Below the pieces are notes generated by a model. The model was not told the DNA's origin and did no database searches. It saw only the letters and a list, made by a program, of their open reading frames with translations. Positions 1 to 6,959 of a DNA stretch of 10,730 bases are shown here, one piece after another. Positions within the stretch are counted from its first letter, which is position 1. Each line of letters starts with the position of its first letter. This DNA comes from an uncultured Collinsella sp. (GTDB lineage Bacteria; Actinomycetota; Coriobacteriia; Coriobacteriales; Coriobacteriaceae), in the NCBI GenBank assembly GCA_900544235.1, contig UQUL01000056.1, positions 1 to 10,730 of the forward strand. The letters run 5' to 3'. A program made the translations under genes and the position numbers.

Positions 1-28
1 TTTCCTGCTCTACAGTCCTGCTCACGAC

Positions 29-51
29 GGAGGCCACATTAAGTGGCCTCC
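29..51. terminator. Hairpin, probable terminator of an upstream gene
   Basis: A perfect 9-bp stem (GGAGGCCAC at 29-37, GTGGCCTCC at 43-51) closes a 5-base ATTAA loop. A second 5-bp helix can form outside it (CACGA 23-27 with TCGTG 55-59). There is no real T-run on the plus-strand side, so intrinsic termination is plausible but not certain. It probably ends a gene lying left of the window. Confidence 0.55.
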
Positions 52-162
52 TGTTCGTGCGGAACTCGCGATAAACTTAACCCCCACACCCCTCACGCGG
101 CGGGCAACCGTCGTTGGGCTTATCACTGACACGAATAAACCGCTTGCATATCGTCTGCTGGC

Positions 163-192
163 TTGGCACGGTACAATACTTGCAGCTTTAAT
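163..192 (+). promoter_or_regulatory. Candidate promoter for the RNA methyltransferase gene
   Basis: Two overlapping readings are possible. TTGGCA (163-168) and TTTAAT (187-192) are 18 bases apart and each match the sigma-70 consensus at 5 of 6 positions; this would give a very short leader before the ATG at 215. Alternatively TACAAT (172-177) is the -10, as in several other upstream regions of this window, but then the only TTG-type -35 (TTGCAT 144-149) is 22 bases away, too far for a normal promoter. Confidence 0.4.
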
Positions 193-214
193 TCATAAAT
201 TAGTGGAGTTATTG

Positions 215-1663
215 ATGGCAGAATCTCGTGCGGAGCGTAAGGCTCGTCGTGCTTTGATCGAGGCGGCTGAGGGGTCAGAGGAGAAAAAAACTTCTCAGAA
301 ATCCAAGTCGTCTCAGGACGCAAAGGGTAAGTCGGCCAAGGGCAAGGCTAAGGCCAAGCGTCCCGGCTCTCGTCGGAGCGAGGATACGGCATCTCAGACT
401 CGTTCCAAGCGCTCGCATAAAGATCCGGCTTCGTCTGCGCGTAAGGCTGTGGACCCCAAGTCTCCTTGTTCCATCATGAAAGCTTGCGGTGGGTGTACGG
501 CGCTCAATCGTCCTTATAAGAAGCAGCTCGCCGCCAAGCAGGCTGCTATGGAGGGGCTTTTTGCTTCGCTTTGTGAGCGTGAAGGCATTGCTGTAGATCC
601 TATTCGCGGTATGGGAGTCACCCTGGGCGACCCGGGCAAATATCCTGCGCCGCGCGGTTTTCGCCATAAGGCTGCCACTCCCTTTGCTCCCGGTAAGGAG
701 GGCGCTGTCCGTTGCGGTTTCTTTGAGCGCGGCACACACAAGATCGTTGCCGTACCCGAATGCCCCGTCGAGGCGTCGGGCGCTCGTCAGATTCTCAACG
801 GCATCGCACGCGAAGCTGAGCGGTTGCATATTCCCGCCTTTAACGAGGACAAGCATCTTGGTTTGCTTCGCTATGCCGTCATCCGCTGCGGTTGGCGTAC
901 CGACCAGGTCATGGTTACGCTCGTGACCGCCCAGCGTGACTTACCGCATGCACAGGAGTTCTTTGAGGCCGTCGCGGCGCTCGATCCGCATATCGTCACC
1001 GTTGCCCAAAATATCAATGGACGTCCCGGTAACGCCATCTTGGGTGAGGAGACTCGTATCGTCTATGGCGCCGAATGCATGCGCGACCAGCTGCTCGGCT
1101 GCGAATTCGACATCTCCCCCACCGCGTTTTATCAGACCAACCCGCAACAGACCGAGCTGCTCTATCAGCTCGCTATCGACGGCATGGATTTGCACCAGGG
1201 CGATGTGCTCATGGATGCCTACTGTGGCAGCGGTACCATCGGTCTTTGCGCAGCTAAAGATGCCCAGAACAAGGGTATCGGCATCATGCTGCTCGGCGTA
1301 GAGCGCAACCCGGCGGGCATTGCCGATGCACGTCGCAATGCCGAGCTCAACGGCCTCACCCGCAGCGCTTGGTTTATGGCTGACGATGCCACCGACTACA
1401 TCCTAGATGCCGCCGACAACAACGAGCGGGTCGATGTCCTTTCCATCGATCCGCCGCGCGCCGGCTCTACCCCCGAGTTCCTCGAAGCTGCCTGCGCGCT
1501 TAAGCCGCGCCGCATCACCTATATCAGCTGCAACCCCGTGACTCAAGAGCGCGACCTGCATCAGCTTCTCGACGGAGGCTATCGCCTGCTCAAGATCACG
1601 CCCGTCGACATGTTCCCTCACACCGACCACACCGAAACCGTAGCGGTCCTCGAACGCCGCTAA
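215..1663 (+). CDS. Iron-sulfur RNA m5U methyltransferase (RlmC/RlmD/RlmCD family)
   Basis: This is a SAM-dependent RNA uracil-C5 methyltransferase of 482 residues. Four cysteines match the [4Fe-4S] site of RumA/RlmD (C85, C91 and C94 in a C-x5-C-x2-C pattern, then C183). The SAM-binding loop DAYCGSGT is at 334-341, DPPR at 412-415, the nucleophilic cysteine is C439 in SCNP, and the catalytic glutamate near the C-terminus is E474 in HTETVAVLER. The cluster argues against TrmA and for a 23S rRNA enzyme, but the target uridine (747, 1939 or both) cannot be read from sequence, so no symbol is given. Residues 1-84 are a Lys/Arg/Ser/Ala-rich, probably disordered tail where family members usually carry a TRAM domain; the tail may supply RNA affinity (inference). 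The ATG at 215 is chosen because GGAG (205-208) lies 6 bases upstream; an in-frame GTG at 203 overlaps that site. T-ending codons dominate the first part and C/G-ending codons the rest. Confidence 0.9.
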   Translation: MAESRAERKARRALIEAAEGSEEKKTSQKSKSSQDAKGKSAKGKAKAKRPGSRRSEDTASQTRSKRSHKDPASSARKAVDPKSPCSIMKACGGCTALNRPYKKQLAAKQAAMEGLFASLCEREGIAVDPIRGMGVTLGDPGKYPAPRGFRHKAATPFAPGKEGAVRCGFFERGTHKIVAVPECPVEASGARQILNGIAREAERLHIPAFNEDKHLGLLRYAVIRCGWRTDQVMVTLVTAQRDLPHAQEFFEAVAALDPHIVTVAQNINGRPGNAILGEETRIVYGAECMRDQLLGCEFDISPTAFYQTNPQQTELLYQLAIDGMDLHQGDVLMDAYCGSGTIGLCAAKDAQNKGIGIMLLGVERNPAGIADARRNAELNGLTRSAWFMADDATDYILDAADNNERVDVLSIDPPRAGSTPEFLEAACALKPRRITYISCNPVTQERDLHQLLDGGYRLLKITPVDMFPHTDHTETVAVLERR

Positions 1664-1691
1664 CCAACCTCAGTAGATTTTTGGGACAAGA

Positions 1692-1721
1692 AAGGGGGCG
1701 ACCCGCCTGGGCCGCCCCCTT
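1692..1721. terminator. Bidirectional terminator between convergent genes
   Basis: AAGGGGGCG (1692-1700) pairs with CGCCCCCTT (1713-1721), and inside it CCC (1702-1704) pairs with GGG (1709-1711) around a GCCT loop. It lies 28 bases after the methyltransferase stop and 20 bases beyond the phosphoesterase stop on the other strand. The minus-strand side is followed by TCTT, the plus side by CGCTTGGTTT, so it probably serves both genes. Confidence 0.8.
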
Positions 1722-1741
1722 CGCTTGGTTTATAAACTCCG

Positions 1742-2563
1742 CTACATCCCATTGCGCAGATCGCACACGCCGGCTGCCGCCATCTCGCGCAGCAGCGTCT
1801 CGCGATCGCGCGTCACGATCAGATCCAACGGGAAGTGAATCTCGTCGAGCATCTTGCGAGCGTAATCGAGCTTACCAATTGCCATGCCAATGTGCGCATC
1901 GGTCGAAACGCCAATGCCCACGCCCAGCTCGGCGCAGCGCTCGGCGATCTTGCGGCATACGGCCCAATGCTCAGTGTCGACACCGTGTTCAAGACTATGG
2001 TTGTTGATCTCAATAATCTTGTGCTTGGCCTTAGCTGCCAACAGCACCTCGTCGATATCGAACGGCACGCCCGAACGCCCCGTGTGACCCAGCATGAACA
2101 CCTTGGGGTGCTCCAGGGCATTGATATACATCTCGGTCGTCTGGGCCAGCGTCGCGCCCTCGGCAATCTGCGGATTATGCACGCTTGCAACCAAATAATC
2201 CAAATTTCGCGTAACCAAATCGAACAGCGAATGCTGACGGCTGTACGAATCGCCGGCAATATCGAGCGTGACAGGAGTGTCCTCGCCAAACAGGCTTCCG
2301 TCCAGCGAAACGATATCGGCCTCGGCACCACGCAGCACCAGCACGCCGCTCCAAATGCGCGGCCAGATATCCTGGTTGATAAAGAATTGGTAACTGCGCA
2401 GGTCATTGGGGCAAGCCGTAACCATAGAGCTCAGATGGTCGGCAGATCCGAGCACCTGCAGGCCACGCTCTGCCGCCCAGTACACATTCTCCTCAATGGT
2501 CGAATATGCATGCGCAGAGAATATCGTATGGGTATGAATGTCACAAGAAAGCAGGTAGGGCAT
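1742..2563 (-). CDS. PHP-domain metal-dependent phosphoesterase, YcdX-like
   Basis: A 273-residue PHP-domain protein spanning a whole polymerase-and-histidinol-phosphatase fold, close in layout to E. coli YcdX. The metal-binding set is visible in order: H10 and H12 (DIHTHT), H18 (SAHAYST), D42-H43 (SADH), E81 (LRGAEADI), H129 (ASVHNP), H160 (LGHTGR) and D222-H224 (STDAH). EINN at 185-188 is another YcdX-like segment. Such proteins bind a multinuclear metal centre and hydrolyse phosphate esters; the physiological substrate is unknown. No signal peptide is seen, so it should be cytosolic. The start at 2563 follows an AAGGAG site (2569-2574) by 5 bases. It is the last gene before the shared terminator and has its own promoter candidate, so it is probably transcribed separately from the aminotransferase upstream. 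Histidinol phosphatase is an alternative, but no his gene is nearby. Confidence 0.88.
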   Translation of the reverse strand: MPYLLSCDIHTHTIFSAHAYSTIEENVYWAAERGLQVLGSADHLSSMVTACPNDLRSYQFFINQDIWPRIWSGVLVLRGAEADIVSLDGSLFGEDTPVTLDIAGDSYSRQHSLFDLVTRNLDYLVASVHNPQIAEGATLAQTTEMYINALEHPKVFMLGHTGRSGVPFDIDEVLLAAKAKHKIIEINNHSLEHGVDTEHWAVCRKIAERCAELGVGIGVSTDAHIGMAIGKLDYARKMLDEIHFPLDLIVTRDRETLLREMAAAGVCDLRNGM

Positions 2564-2600
2564 CAGGTCTCCTTATCTGGCACGGCCGTCGCTTATATTC

Positions 2601-2606
2601 ATTGTA
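2601..2606 (-). promoter_or_regulatory. Candidate -10 box of the PHP phosphoesterase gene
   Basis: The minus strand reads GCGTACAATGAAT, an exact TACAAT hexamer 37 bases upstream of the ATG, placing transcription start near 2594. The -35 region is weak (TTACGA at 17-base spacing). Confidence 0.5.
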
Positions 2607-2663
2607 CGCATAGCCTTCGATAGTCGTAAAACCACTCCATCCCAAAGACACAACGTCCATGAC

Positions 2664-2694
2664 AACGGGGTCCGGCTTAACACCAAACCCCGTT
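2664..2694 (-). terminator. Weak hairpin downstream of the aminotransferase gene
   Basis: AACGGGGT (2664-2671) and ACCCCGTT (2687-2694) form an 8-bp perfect stem with a 15-base loop, 34 bases beyond the aminotransferase stop. No T-run follows on the minus strand, so it is a poor intrinsic terminator. It may instead be an RNA-stabilising hairpin or part of a repeated intergenic sequence. Confidence 0.35.
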
Positions 2695-2728
2695 TCACGT
2701 AAAACATTGTAGGCAGAGCGCTTTACTT

Positions 2729-3913
2729 TTAACGATATTCGTCCGCCAACTGTTTCCAAGCGGGTAGCGAATTGATAATCGTTTCGTAACTCACGCAATA
2801 GCCCAGGCGGAACCAACCCGGCATACCAAAGCTGTCCGAGGGAACCGCAAGCAACTCATACTTCTTTGCACGCTCGCAAAGCGCATTCGCATCGGGTTCC
2901 AGCGCCTTCACCCACAGGTAGAATGCACCATCCGGCTCAACATAGGTGTAGCCGTACTCCGCTAGTGCGTCGGTAAGCGCGGTGCGGTTGCGCGCATAGG
3001 CCTCGACATCGCTCGGCTCATCGATGCAATCGATGATTACGCGCTGGAAGAGTGCCGGTGCGCATACAAAACCTAGCGTACGGGCAGCACCCGCAACAGC
3101 CGGCATCAGACGGGCAGCCTGCGGATTGGTGTTGGGAACCAAGATCCACCCCACGCGCTCGCCCGGCAGCGACAGCGACTTGGAATACGAGTAGCACACG
3201 ATGGTGTGCTCGTAGATCGAGGGCACCCAAGACACCTCGGCACCGTACACAATCTCGCGGTACGGCTCATCCGAGATGAGCATAATCGGATTCTCGGGAT
3301 CGCGCTGAGCGTTGGCCTCGCGCAGAACATTGGCCAGTCGCGTCAGCGTGTCGCATGTATATACGGCACCGGTCGGATTGTTGGGAGAGTCAATGATGAC
3401 GGCCGCCGTCTTATCGCTGATCGCCTTGAGCACGTTGTCCACGCTCAGCTGGAACGTATCTTCATCGGCGAGCGCCTCAACACACGTACAGCCGGCCTTC
3501 TCAATCCAAACGCGATACTCCGGAAAGTACGGGGCGATAACAATAACCTCGTCGCCCGGGTTCGTAACGGCATTGAGCGTGCAGGTGAGCGAAGCCGCGG
3601 CACCCACCGTCATAAATACGTCTTTGCCCTCATAGCTCGTGCCAAAGCGGCGGTTGAGCGATTCGGCCACAGCGGCACGACATTGCGGCAGGCCCGGTGC
3701 GGGCGTGTAGCCGTGCAGCTGGTCGCTCGGCAGCTCCAGGGCCTTCTTAATCGACTCAGCCACAGCAGCGGGCGCCGGAACGCTCGGATTGCCCAGCGAA
3801 AAATCGAATACGTTCTCCGCACCGATCTGTGCCTTGCGCTCAAGACCATAGCTAAAAATCTCACGGATGATGGAGCTTTCCGCACCGCGAGCATACATAG
3901 TTTCGTTGATCAT
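2729..3913 (-). CDS. PLP-dependent aminotransferase, class I/II (fold type I)
   Basis: A 394-residue aspartate-aminotransferase-fold enzyme that moves an amino group between an amino acid and a 2-oxo acid through pyridoxal phosphate. Family marks in order: FSLGNPSVPAP near the N-terminus, GAAASLTC (phosphate-binding loop), NNPTG at 178-182, DEPY at 215-218 (D215 contacts the PLP ring nitrogen), SYSKSLSLPGERVGW with the Schiff-base lysine at K245, and GWFRLGY with R369, the usual substrate-carboxylate arginine. The substrate cannot be told from sequence; aspartate, alanine or aromatic transaminase activity are all possible. Start at 3913: AAAGGGG (3919-3925) sits 5 bases upstream. The reading frame stays open to 4012, but that extension runs through the promoter and into the palindromic element, so it is rejected. 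No biosynthetic partner gene lies next to it. A strong ftsH terminator upstream makes it an independent transcript. Confidence 0.92.
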   Translation of the reverse strand: MINETMYARGAESSIIREIFSYGLERKAQIGAENVFDFSLGNPSVPAPAAVAESIKKALELPSDQLHGYTPAPGLPQCRAAVAESLNRRFGTSYEGKDVFMTVGAAASLTCTLNAVTNPGDEVIVIAPYFPEYRVWIEKAGCTCVEALADEDTFQLSVDNVLKAISDKTAAVIIDSPNNPTGAVYTCDTLTRLANVLREANAQRDPENPIMLISDEPYREIVYGAEVSWVPSIYEHTIVCYSYSKSLSLPGERVGWILVPNTNPQAARLMPAVAGAARTLGFVCAPALFQRVIIDCIDEPSDVEAYARNRTALTDALAEYGYTYVEPDGAFYLWVKALEPDANALCERAKKYELLAVPSDSFGMPGWFRLGYCVSYETIINSLPAWKQLADEYR

Positions 3914-3937
3914 CTGTTCCCCTTTCGCATAGGCGCT

Positions 3938-3943
3938 ATTGTA
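3938..3943 (-). promoter_or_regulatory. Candidate -10 box of the aminotransferase gene
   Basis: The minus strand reads GCGTACAATAGC, an exact TACAAT hexamer 24 bases upstream of the chosen ATG. No convincing -35 exists at 16-18 bases; the nearest TTG-type hexamer (TTGCTG, 3967-3972) is 23 bases away and sits at the edge of the palindromic element. Confidence 0.5.
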
Positions 3944-3972
3944 CGCTTTAGCCGAGCAAAGTGCCGCAGCAA

Positions 3973-4034
3973 TGTTGATTGGGGACAGACTTAAATGCGT
4001 GAAAACGCTCATTTAAGTCTGTCCCCAATCAACA
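3973..4034. repeat. 62-base palindromic element with perfect 25-base arms
   Basis: The left arm 3973-3997 is the exact reverse complement of the right arm 4010-4034; its core reads GGGGACAGACTTAAATG. The 12-base centre can extend the helix: GCGT (3997-4000) pairs with ACGC (4005-4008) around a GAAA loop, leaving a 2-base bulge. It lies between the ftsH terminator and the aminotransferase promoter, interrupting no gene. It is much longer than a terminator needs and no T-run follows, so it looks like a small dispersed repeat (REPIN- or MITE-like). No transposase is present here, and copy number elsewhere is unknown. Confidence 0.75.
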
Positions 4035-4059
4035 GACAGCCCCATATCGCTCAAAAGAA

Positions 4060-4091
4060 AAAGCCTCCGCAGGTTTCCCCGCGGAGGCTTT
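4060..4091 (-). terminator. Rho-independent terminator of the ftsH transcript
   Basis: An 11-bp perfect stem (AAAGCCTCCGC 4060-4070 with GCGGAGGCTTT 4081-4091) closes a 10-base loop. On the minus strand it is followed by TTCTTTT. It starts 11 bases past the ftsH stop codon. Confidence 0.9.
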
Positions 4092-4102
4092 CGCCACAAA
4101 GA

Positions 4103-6262
4103 CTATTTGTCGGCGTCGGTGTCGGCGTCGGTGTCGGCATCGGCATCGGCATCGACGACGGCATGGTCATCGTCAGCACCATCGGATGCGGCTTCGGCAT
4201 CCTCCTGCATGGCCGCCTGCGCAAAGGCCGCGGCATCAGCCGCCAGCTCCTCCTCGCTCATACGAGGCGCGCGCTTCTTGGTCGGCATGCCGGCCGCCTT
4301 GGCATTGCGCTCCTCCTTGGCCGCCAGGATATCGCCCTCGCACTCAAGGTAGGCGTCCCACTCGTTATCGAGCAGGGCATTCACGGCATCGCCCTCGACA
4401 GTCTCGCGCTCAAGCAGCACCTTCGCCATCAGATTGAGCTGATCGCGACGGGCATCCAAGATCTCGACAGCACGACGATGGGCCTCGCGCATGATGCGCT
4501 GAACCTCGATATCAATGCGGCGCGCCGTCTCCTCGGAGTAATCCTGATGATCGGCATAGTCGCGGCCCAGGAATACCTGATGCTGCGCCTCGCCAAAGAC
4601 TTGAGTGCCCAGCTCCTCGCTCATGCCCAAACGTGTGACCATCTCGCGCGCCATCTTGGTTGCGCGCTCCAGATCGTTGCTCGCGCCCGACGTGATGTCA
4701 TCGCACATGAGCTCCTCGGCAACGCGGCCGCCCAAGAACACGGCGAGCTCGTCGAGCATCTCGTTCTTGGTCTTGAGGAAGTGGTCCTCCTGCGGAAGCT
4801 GCAGCGTGTAGCCCAGAGCCTGACCGCGGCTGACGATCGAGATCTTGTGGACCGGATCGGAGTGCTCCAGGATGTGGCCCACCAGGGCATGACCGCTCTC
4901 GTGGTAGGCAATCGTGGTGCGCTCGGCCTCGGTCATCACGCGACCCTTGCGTTGCGGTCCGGCAATCACGCGCTCCATCGACTCCTCAACCTCGTCCATC
5001 GAGATCACGGAACGATGACGGCGAGCGGCCAGCAGCGCAGACTCGTTGAGCAGGTTCGCCAAATCGGCACCAGTAAAGCCAACGGTCATCTGGGCGAGCT
5101 TCTCAAACTTAACGTCCTCGTCCATCGGCTTGTTCTCGGCATGCACGCGCAAGATCTGCTCGCGGCCCTTCACATCCGGACGGTCGACCGTAACCTGACG
5201 GTCAAAACGGCCGGGACGCAGCAATGCCGGATCCAGGATGTCAGGACGGTTGGTCGCAGCGATCAGGATGACCGACTCGCTTTCCTCAAAGCCGTCCATC
5301 TCGACCAGCAGCTGGTTGAGCGTCTGCTCGCGCTCGTCGTGACCGCCGCCCAAGCCAGCTCCGCGCTGACGTCCCACGGCATCGATCTCATCGATGAAGA
5401 TGATCGACGGGGCCTGGGACTTGGCCTCCTTAAAGAGGTCACGCACACGGCTGGCGCCGACACCTACGAACATCTCGACAAAGTCGGAACCCGAGATGCT
5501 AAAGAACGGCACGCCCGCCTCGCCGGCAACGGCCTTGGCCAGCAGCGTTTTACCGGTGCCCGGAGGGCCAACCAGCAACACGCCACGCGGGATCTTGGCG
5601 CCCAGCTTGCGATAGCGATCCGGATCGCTCAAACAGTCACGAATCTCCTCGAGCTCCTCGACTGCCTCGTCCACGCCGGCAACGTCTTCAAACTTGACCT
5701 TGGGGCGTGTGGCCTCGTTGGTCTTGGCGTTGGTCTTGCCAAACTGCATGTTCCTGTTGTTGGCGCCCATCATCTGGCGCATAAAGTAGAACATGATGGC
5801 GATAAGGGCGATCGTCGGAAGCACGCTCATCGCCAAGTCGGCCCAAAAATCGGGATCGTTGGTGTTGACGATGTACTTGGTATCGGGGTGCTCCGCCATG
5901 AGCTCGGCAAGCGAATCGGAGCCGACATAGGTCGAAGAGAAGCTCTTGAGCTCGCTCGTATCGCCCTTGTCCTTCTTCGTCTTCCAGTAATGACCCGTCA
6001 CGCTTCCGTCTTGAACCGTATAGGTCAGATCTTCGACGCGATCCTGCTTGATGGCGCTCACCATCTCGCTCGTCGCGAGCTTAACGGTATTGCTGGAATT
6101 GGCAAAGCCGGAGCCCATGTTAAAGAAGGCGTAGCCCAGAAGCGCGCAAGCCAAAATAAAATACAGCCAGCCCGTACGCGTGGGCTTCTTGCCTCCGGGC
6201 ATCCCCGGGATCTTAGGCTCCCGGGGAGTCTGGGAATTGTTATCGTTACGGTCGTCGGGCAT
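4103..6262 (-). CDS. ftsH: ATP-dependent zinc metalloprotease FtsH
   Basis: A membrane-anchored AAA+ protease of 719 residues that extracts and degrades misassembled membrane proteins and selected cytosolic regulators as a hexamer. Layout: cytosolic lead 1-30, membrane helix about 31-48, extracytoplasmic segment about 50-140, second helix about 142-162, then the AAA module with Walker A GPPGTGKT (232-239, K238), Walker B FIDEID (D291, E292) and the second region of homology ending RPGRFDRQV. The M41 peptidase follows, with HESGH at 454-458 (zinc ligands H454 and H458, base E455) and the third ligand D530 in SNDLERA. All catalytic residues are intact. Its start lies one base after the hpt stop (TAA-G-ATG), so translation is probably coupled; the only clear Shine-Dalgarno (GGAGG 6275-6279) is inside hpt, 12 bases away. 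The protein is longer than the usual 610-660 residues, mainly because of a 33-residue acidic Asp/Ala/Thr tail. A terminator follows directly. Confidence 0.97.
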   Translation of the reverse strand: MPDDRNDNNSQTPREPKIPGMPGGKKPTRTGWLYFILACALLGYAFFNMGSGFANSSNTVKLATSEMVSAIKQDRVEDLTYTVQDGSVTGHYWKTKKDKGDTSELKSFSSTYVGSDSLAELMAEHPDTKYIVNTNDPDFWADLAMSVLPTIALIAIMFYFMRQMMGANNRNMQFGKTNAKTNEATRPKVKFEDVAGVDEAVEELEEIRDCLSDPDRYRKLGAKIPRGVLLVGPPGTGKTLLAKAVAGEAGVPFFSISGSDFVEMFVGVGASRVRDLFKEAKSQAPSIIFIDEIDAVGRQRGAGLGGGHDEREQTLNQLLVEMDGFEESESVILIAATNRPDILDPALLRPGRFDRQVTVDRPDVKGREQILRVHAENKPMDEDVKFEKLAQMTVGFTGADLANLLNESALLAARRHRSVISMDEVEESMERVIAGPQRKGRVMTEAERTTIAYHESGHALVGHILEHSDPVHKISIVSRGQALGYTLQLPQEDHFLKTKNEMLDELAVFLGGRVAEELMCDDITSGASNDLERATKMAREMVTRLGMSEELGTQVFGEAQHQVFLGRDYADHQDYSEETARRIDIEVQRIMREAHRRAVEILDARRDQLNLMAKVLLERETVEGDAVNALLDNEWDAYLECEGDILAAKEERNAKAAGMPTKKRAPRMSEEELAADAAAFAQAAMQEDAEAASDGADDDHAVVDADADADTDADTDADK
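4109..4159 (-). repeat. Six-base tandem repeat encoding the acidic tail of FtsH
   Basis: On the plus strand the segment consists of near-perfect GTCGGC, GTCGGT and ATCGGC hexamers: a 12-base unit twice, then further hexamers, fading at ATCGACGAC. On the coding strand it encodes alternating Asp-Ala and Asp-Thr up to the final Lys. Since the unit is 6 bases, gain or loss of units keeps the frame and would only change tail length. Confidence 0.8.
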
Positions 6263-6263
6263 C

Positions 6264-6812
6264 TTACGAATAAACCTCCGGTTTCAAAATGCCCAGATAC
6301 GGAAGGTTGCGATAGCGCTCGGCATAGTCGAGGCCGTAGCCCACCACAAAGGCATCGGGGCAATGGGTTCCAACATACTTGGGCGTGATGGCCGAGACGC
6401 GGTCCTCAACGTCCTTCCACAGGAAGGCGGCGACCTCCAGAGAAGCGGGCTTGCGGCTCTCGAGGTTCTTCATCAGATACTTGAGCGTCAGGCCCGAGTC
6501 CAGAATGTCCTCGACGATCAGCACGTCGCGACCGCGGATGTCGATATCCAGGTCCTTAATGATACGCACGATACCCGAGGACTTCACACCGTCGCCGTAG
6601 CTCGAAACAGCCATGAAATCGATGTTGGTCGGCAGCTCGATCTTACGCATCAGGTCGCCCATAAAGACCACGGCGCCGCGCAGGACCGCAATCAGCACCA
6701 GATCCTTACCCGCGTAGTCGCGCGTAATCTGCTCGCCTAGGCGAGAGACGATACCGTCGATATCCTCCTGCGTAAACAGAACCTTCTCGATATCCGGATG
6801 TTGAGAAGCCAT
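6264..6812 (-). CDS. hpt: Hypoxanthine phosphoribosyltransferase
   Basis: Purine salvage enzyme that joins hypoxanthine (and often guanine) to PRPP, giving IMP or GMP in the cytosol. The 182-residue length is typical of the family. Visible marks: VLRGAVVFMGDL (43-54), the mobile-loop SSYGDG (70-75), the PRPP-binding VLIVEDILDSGLTL (97-110; E101, D102 and D105 key), K133 as the likely purine-contacting lysine, and VGYGLDYAERYRNLPYLGIL near the end. The start at 6812 follows AAAGGG (6818-6823) by 5 bases. It lies between tilS and ftsH, the order found in Bacillus and many Gram-positive bacteria, and its stop is one base from the ftsH start. The 147-base gap to tilS leaves room for its own promoter or for a processing site. 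Guanine versus hypoxanthine preference cannot be judged from sequence. Confidence 0.96.
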   Translation of the reverse strand: MASQHPDIEKVLFTQEDIDGIVSRLGEQITRDYAGKDLVLIAVLRGAVVFMGDLMRKIELPTNIDFMAVSSYGDGVKSSGIVRIIKDLDIDIRGRDVLIVEDILDSGLTLKYLMKNLESRKPASLEVAAFLWKDVEDRVSAITPKYVGTHCPDAFVVGYGLDYAERYRNLPYLGILKPEVYS

Positions 6813-6877
6813 GACAACCCTTTCTTGTGCTTATCGCCCACACACCGCCGTATGGACGCGAACTACACATTCTAGCA

Positions 6878-6908
6878 GCGCACGGGGTAAATTTACCAGC
6901 CCGTGCGC
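6878..6908 (-). promoter_or_regulatory. Strong hairpin in the tilS-hpt gap
   Basis: GCGCACGGG (6878-6886) pairs perfectly with CCCGTGCGC (6900-6908). The loop region contains a second palindrome, GGTAAATTTACC (6886-6897), so alternative folds exist. It lies 51 bases downstream of the tilS stop. No T-run follows on the minus strand, which argues against a standard terminator. A TAGAAT hexamer (6869-6874, minus) just after it could be a -10 for hpt-ftsH, but has no good -35. Partial terminator, processing site and operator all remain possible. Confidence 0.5.
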
Positions 6909-6959
6909 CATCAGCGCGGGAATACCGTCAACGTCGCACAGAATAGCAGGCGTGGGACG

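Noticed and set aside
1835..2623. Long plus-strand frame opposite the PHP gene
   Set aside because: It is the complement of a gene with a complete metal-binding set and has no recognisable motif of its own.
3914..4012. N-terminal extension of the aminotransferase to 4012
   Set aside because: It reads through a likely promoter and the palindromic element, while the start at 3913 has a good ribosome site and fits the family's usual length.
3995..6388. A 797-codon open frame antisense to ftsH
   Set aside because: It mirrors the codon bias of ftsH on the opposite strand, has no ribosome site, starts inside the palindromic element and shows a composition unlike a folded protein. The opposite strand carries an intact FtsH.
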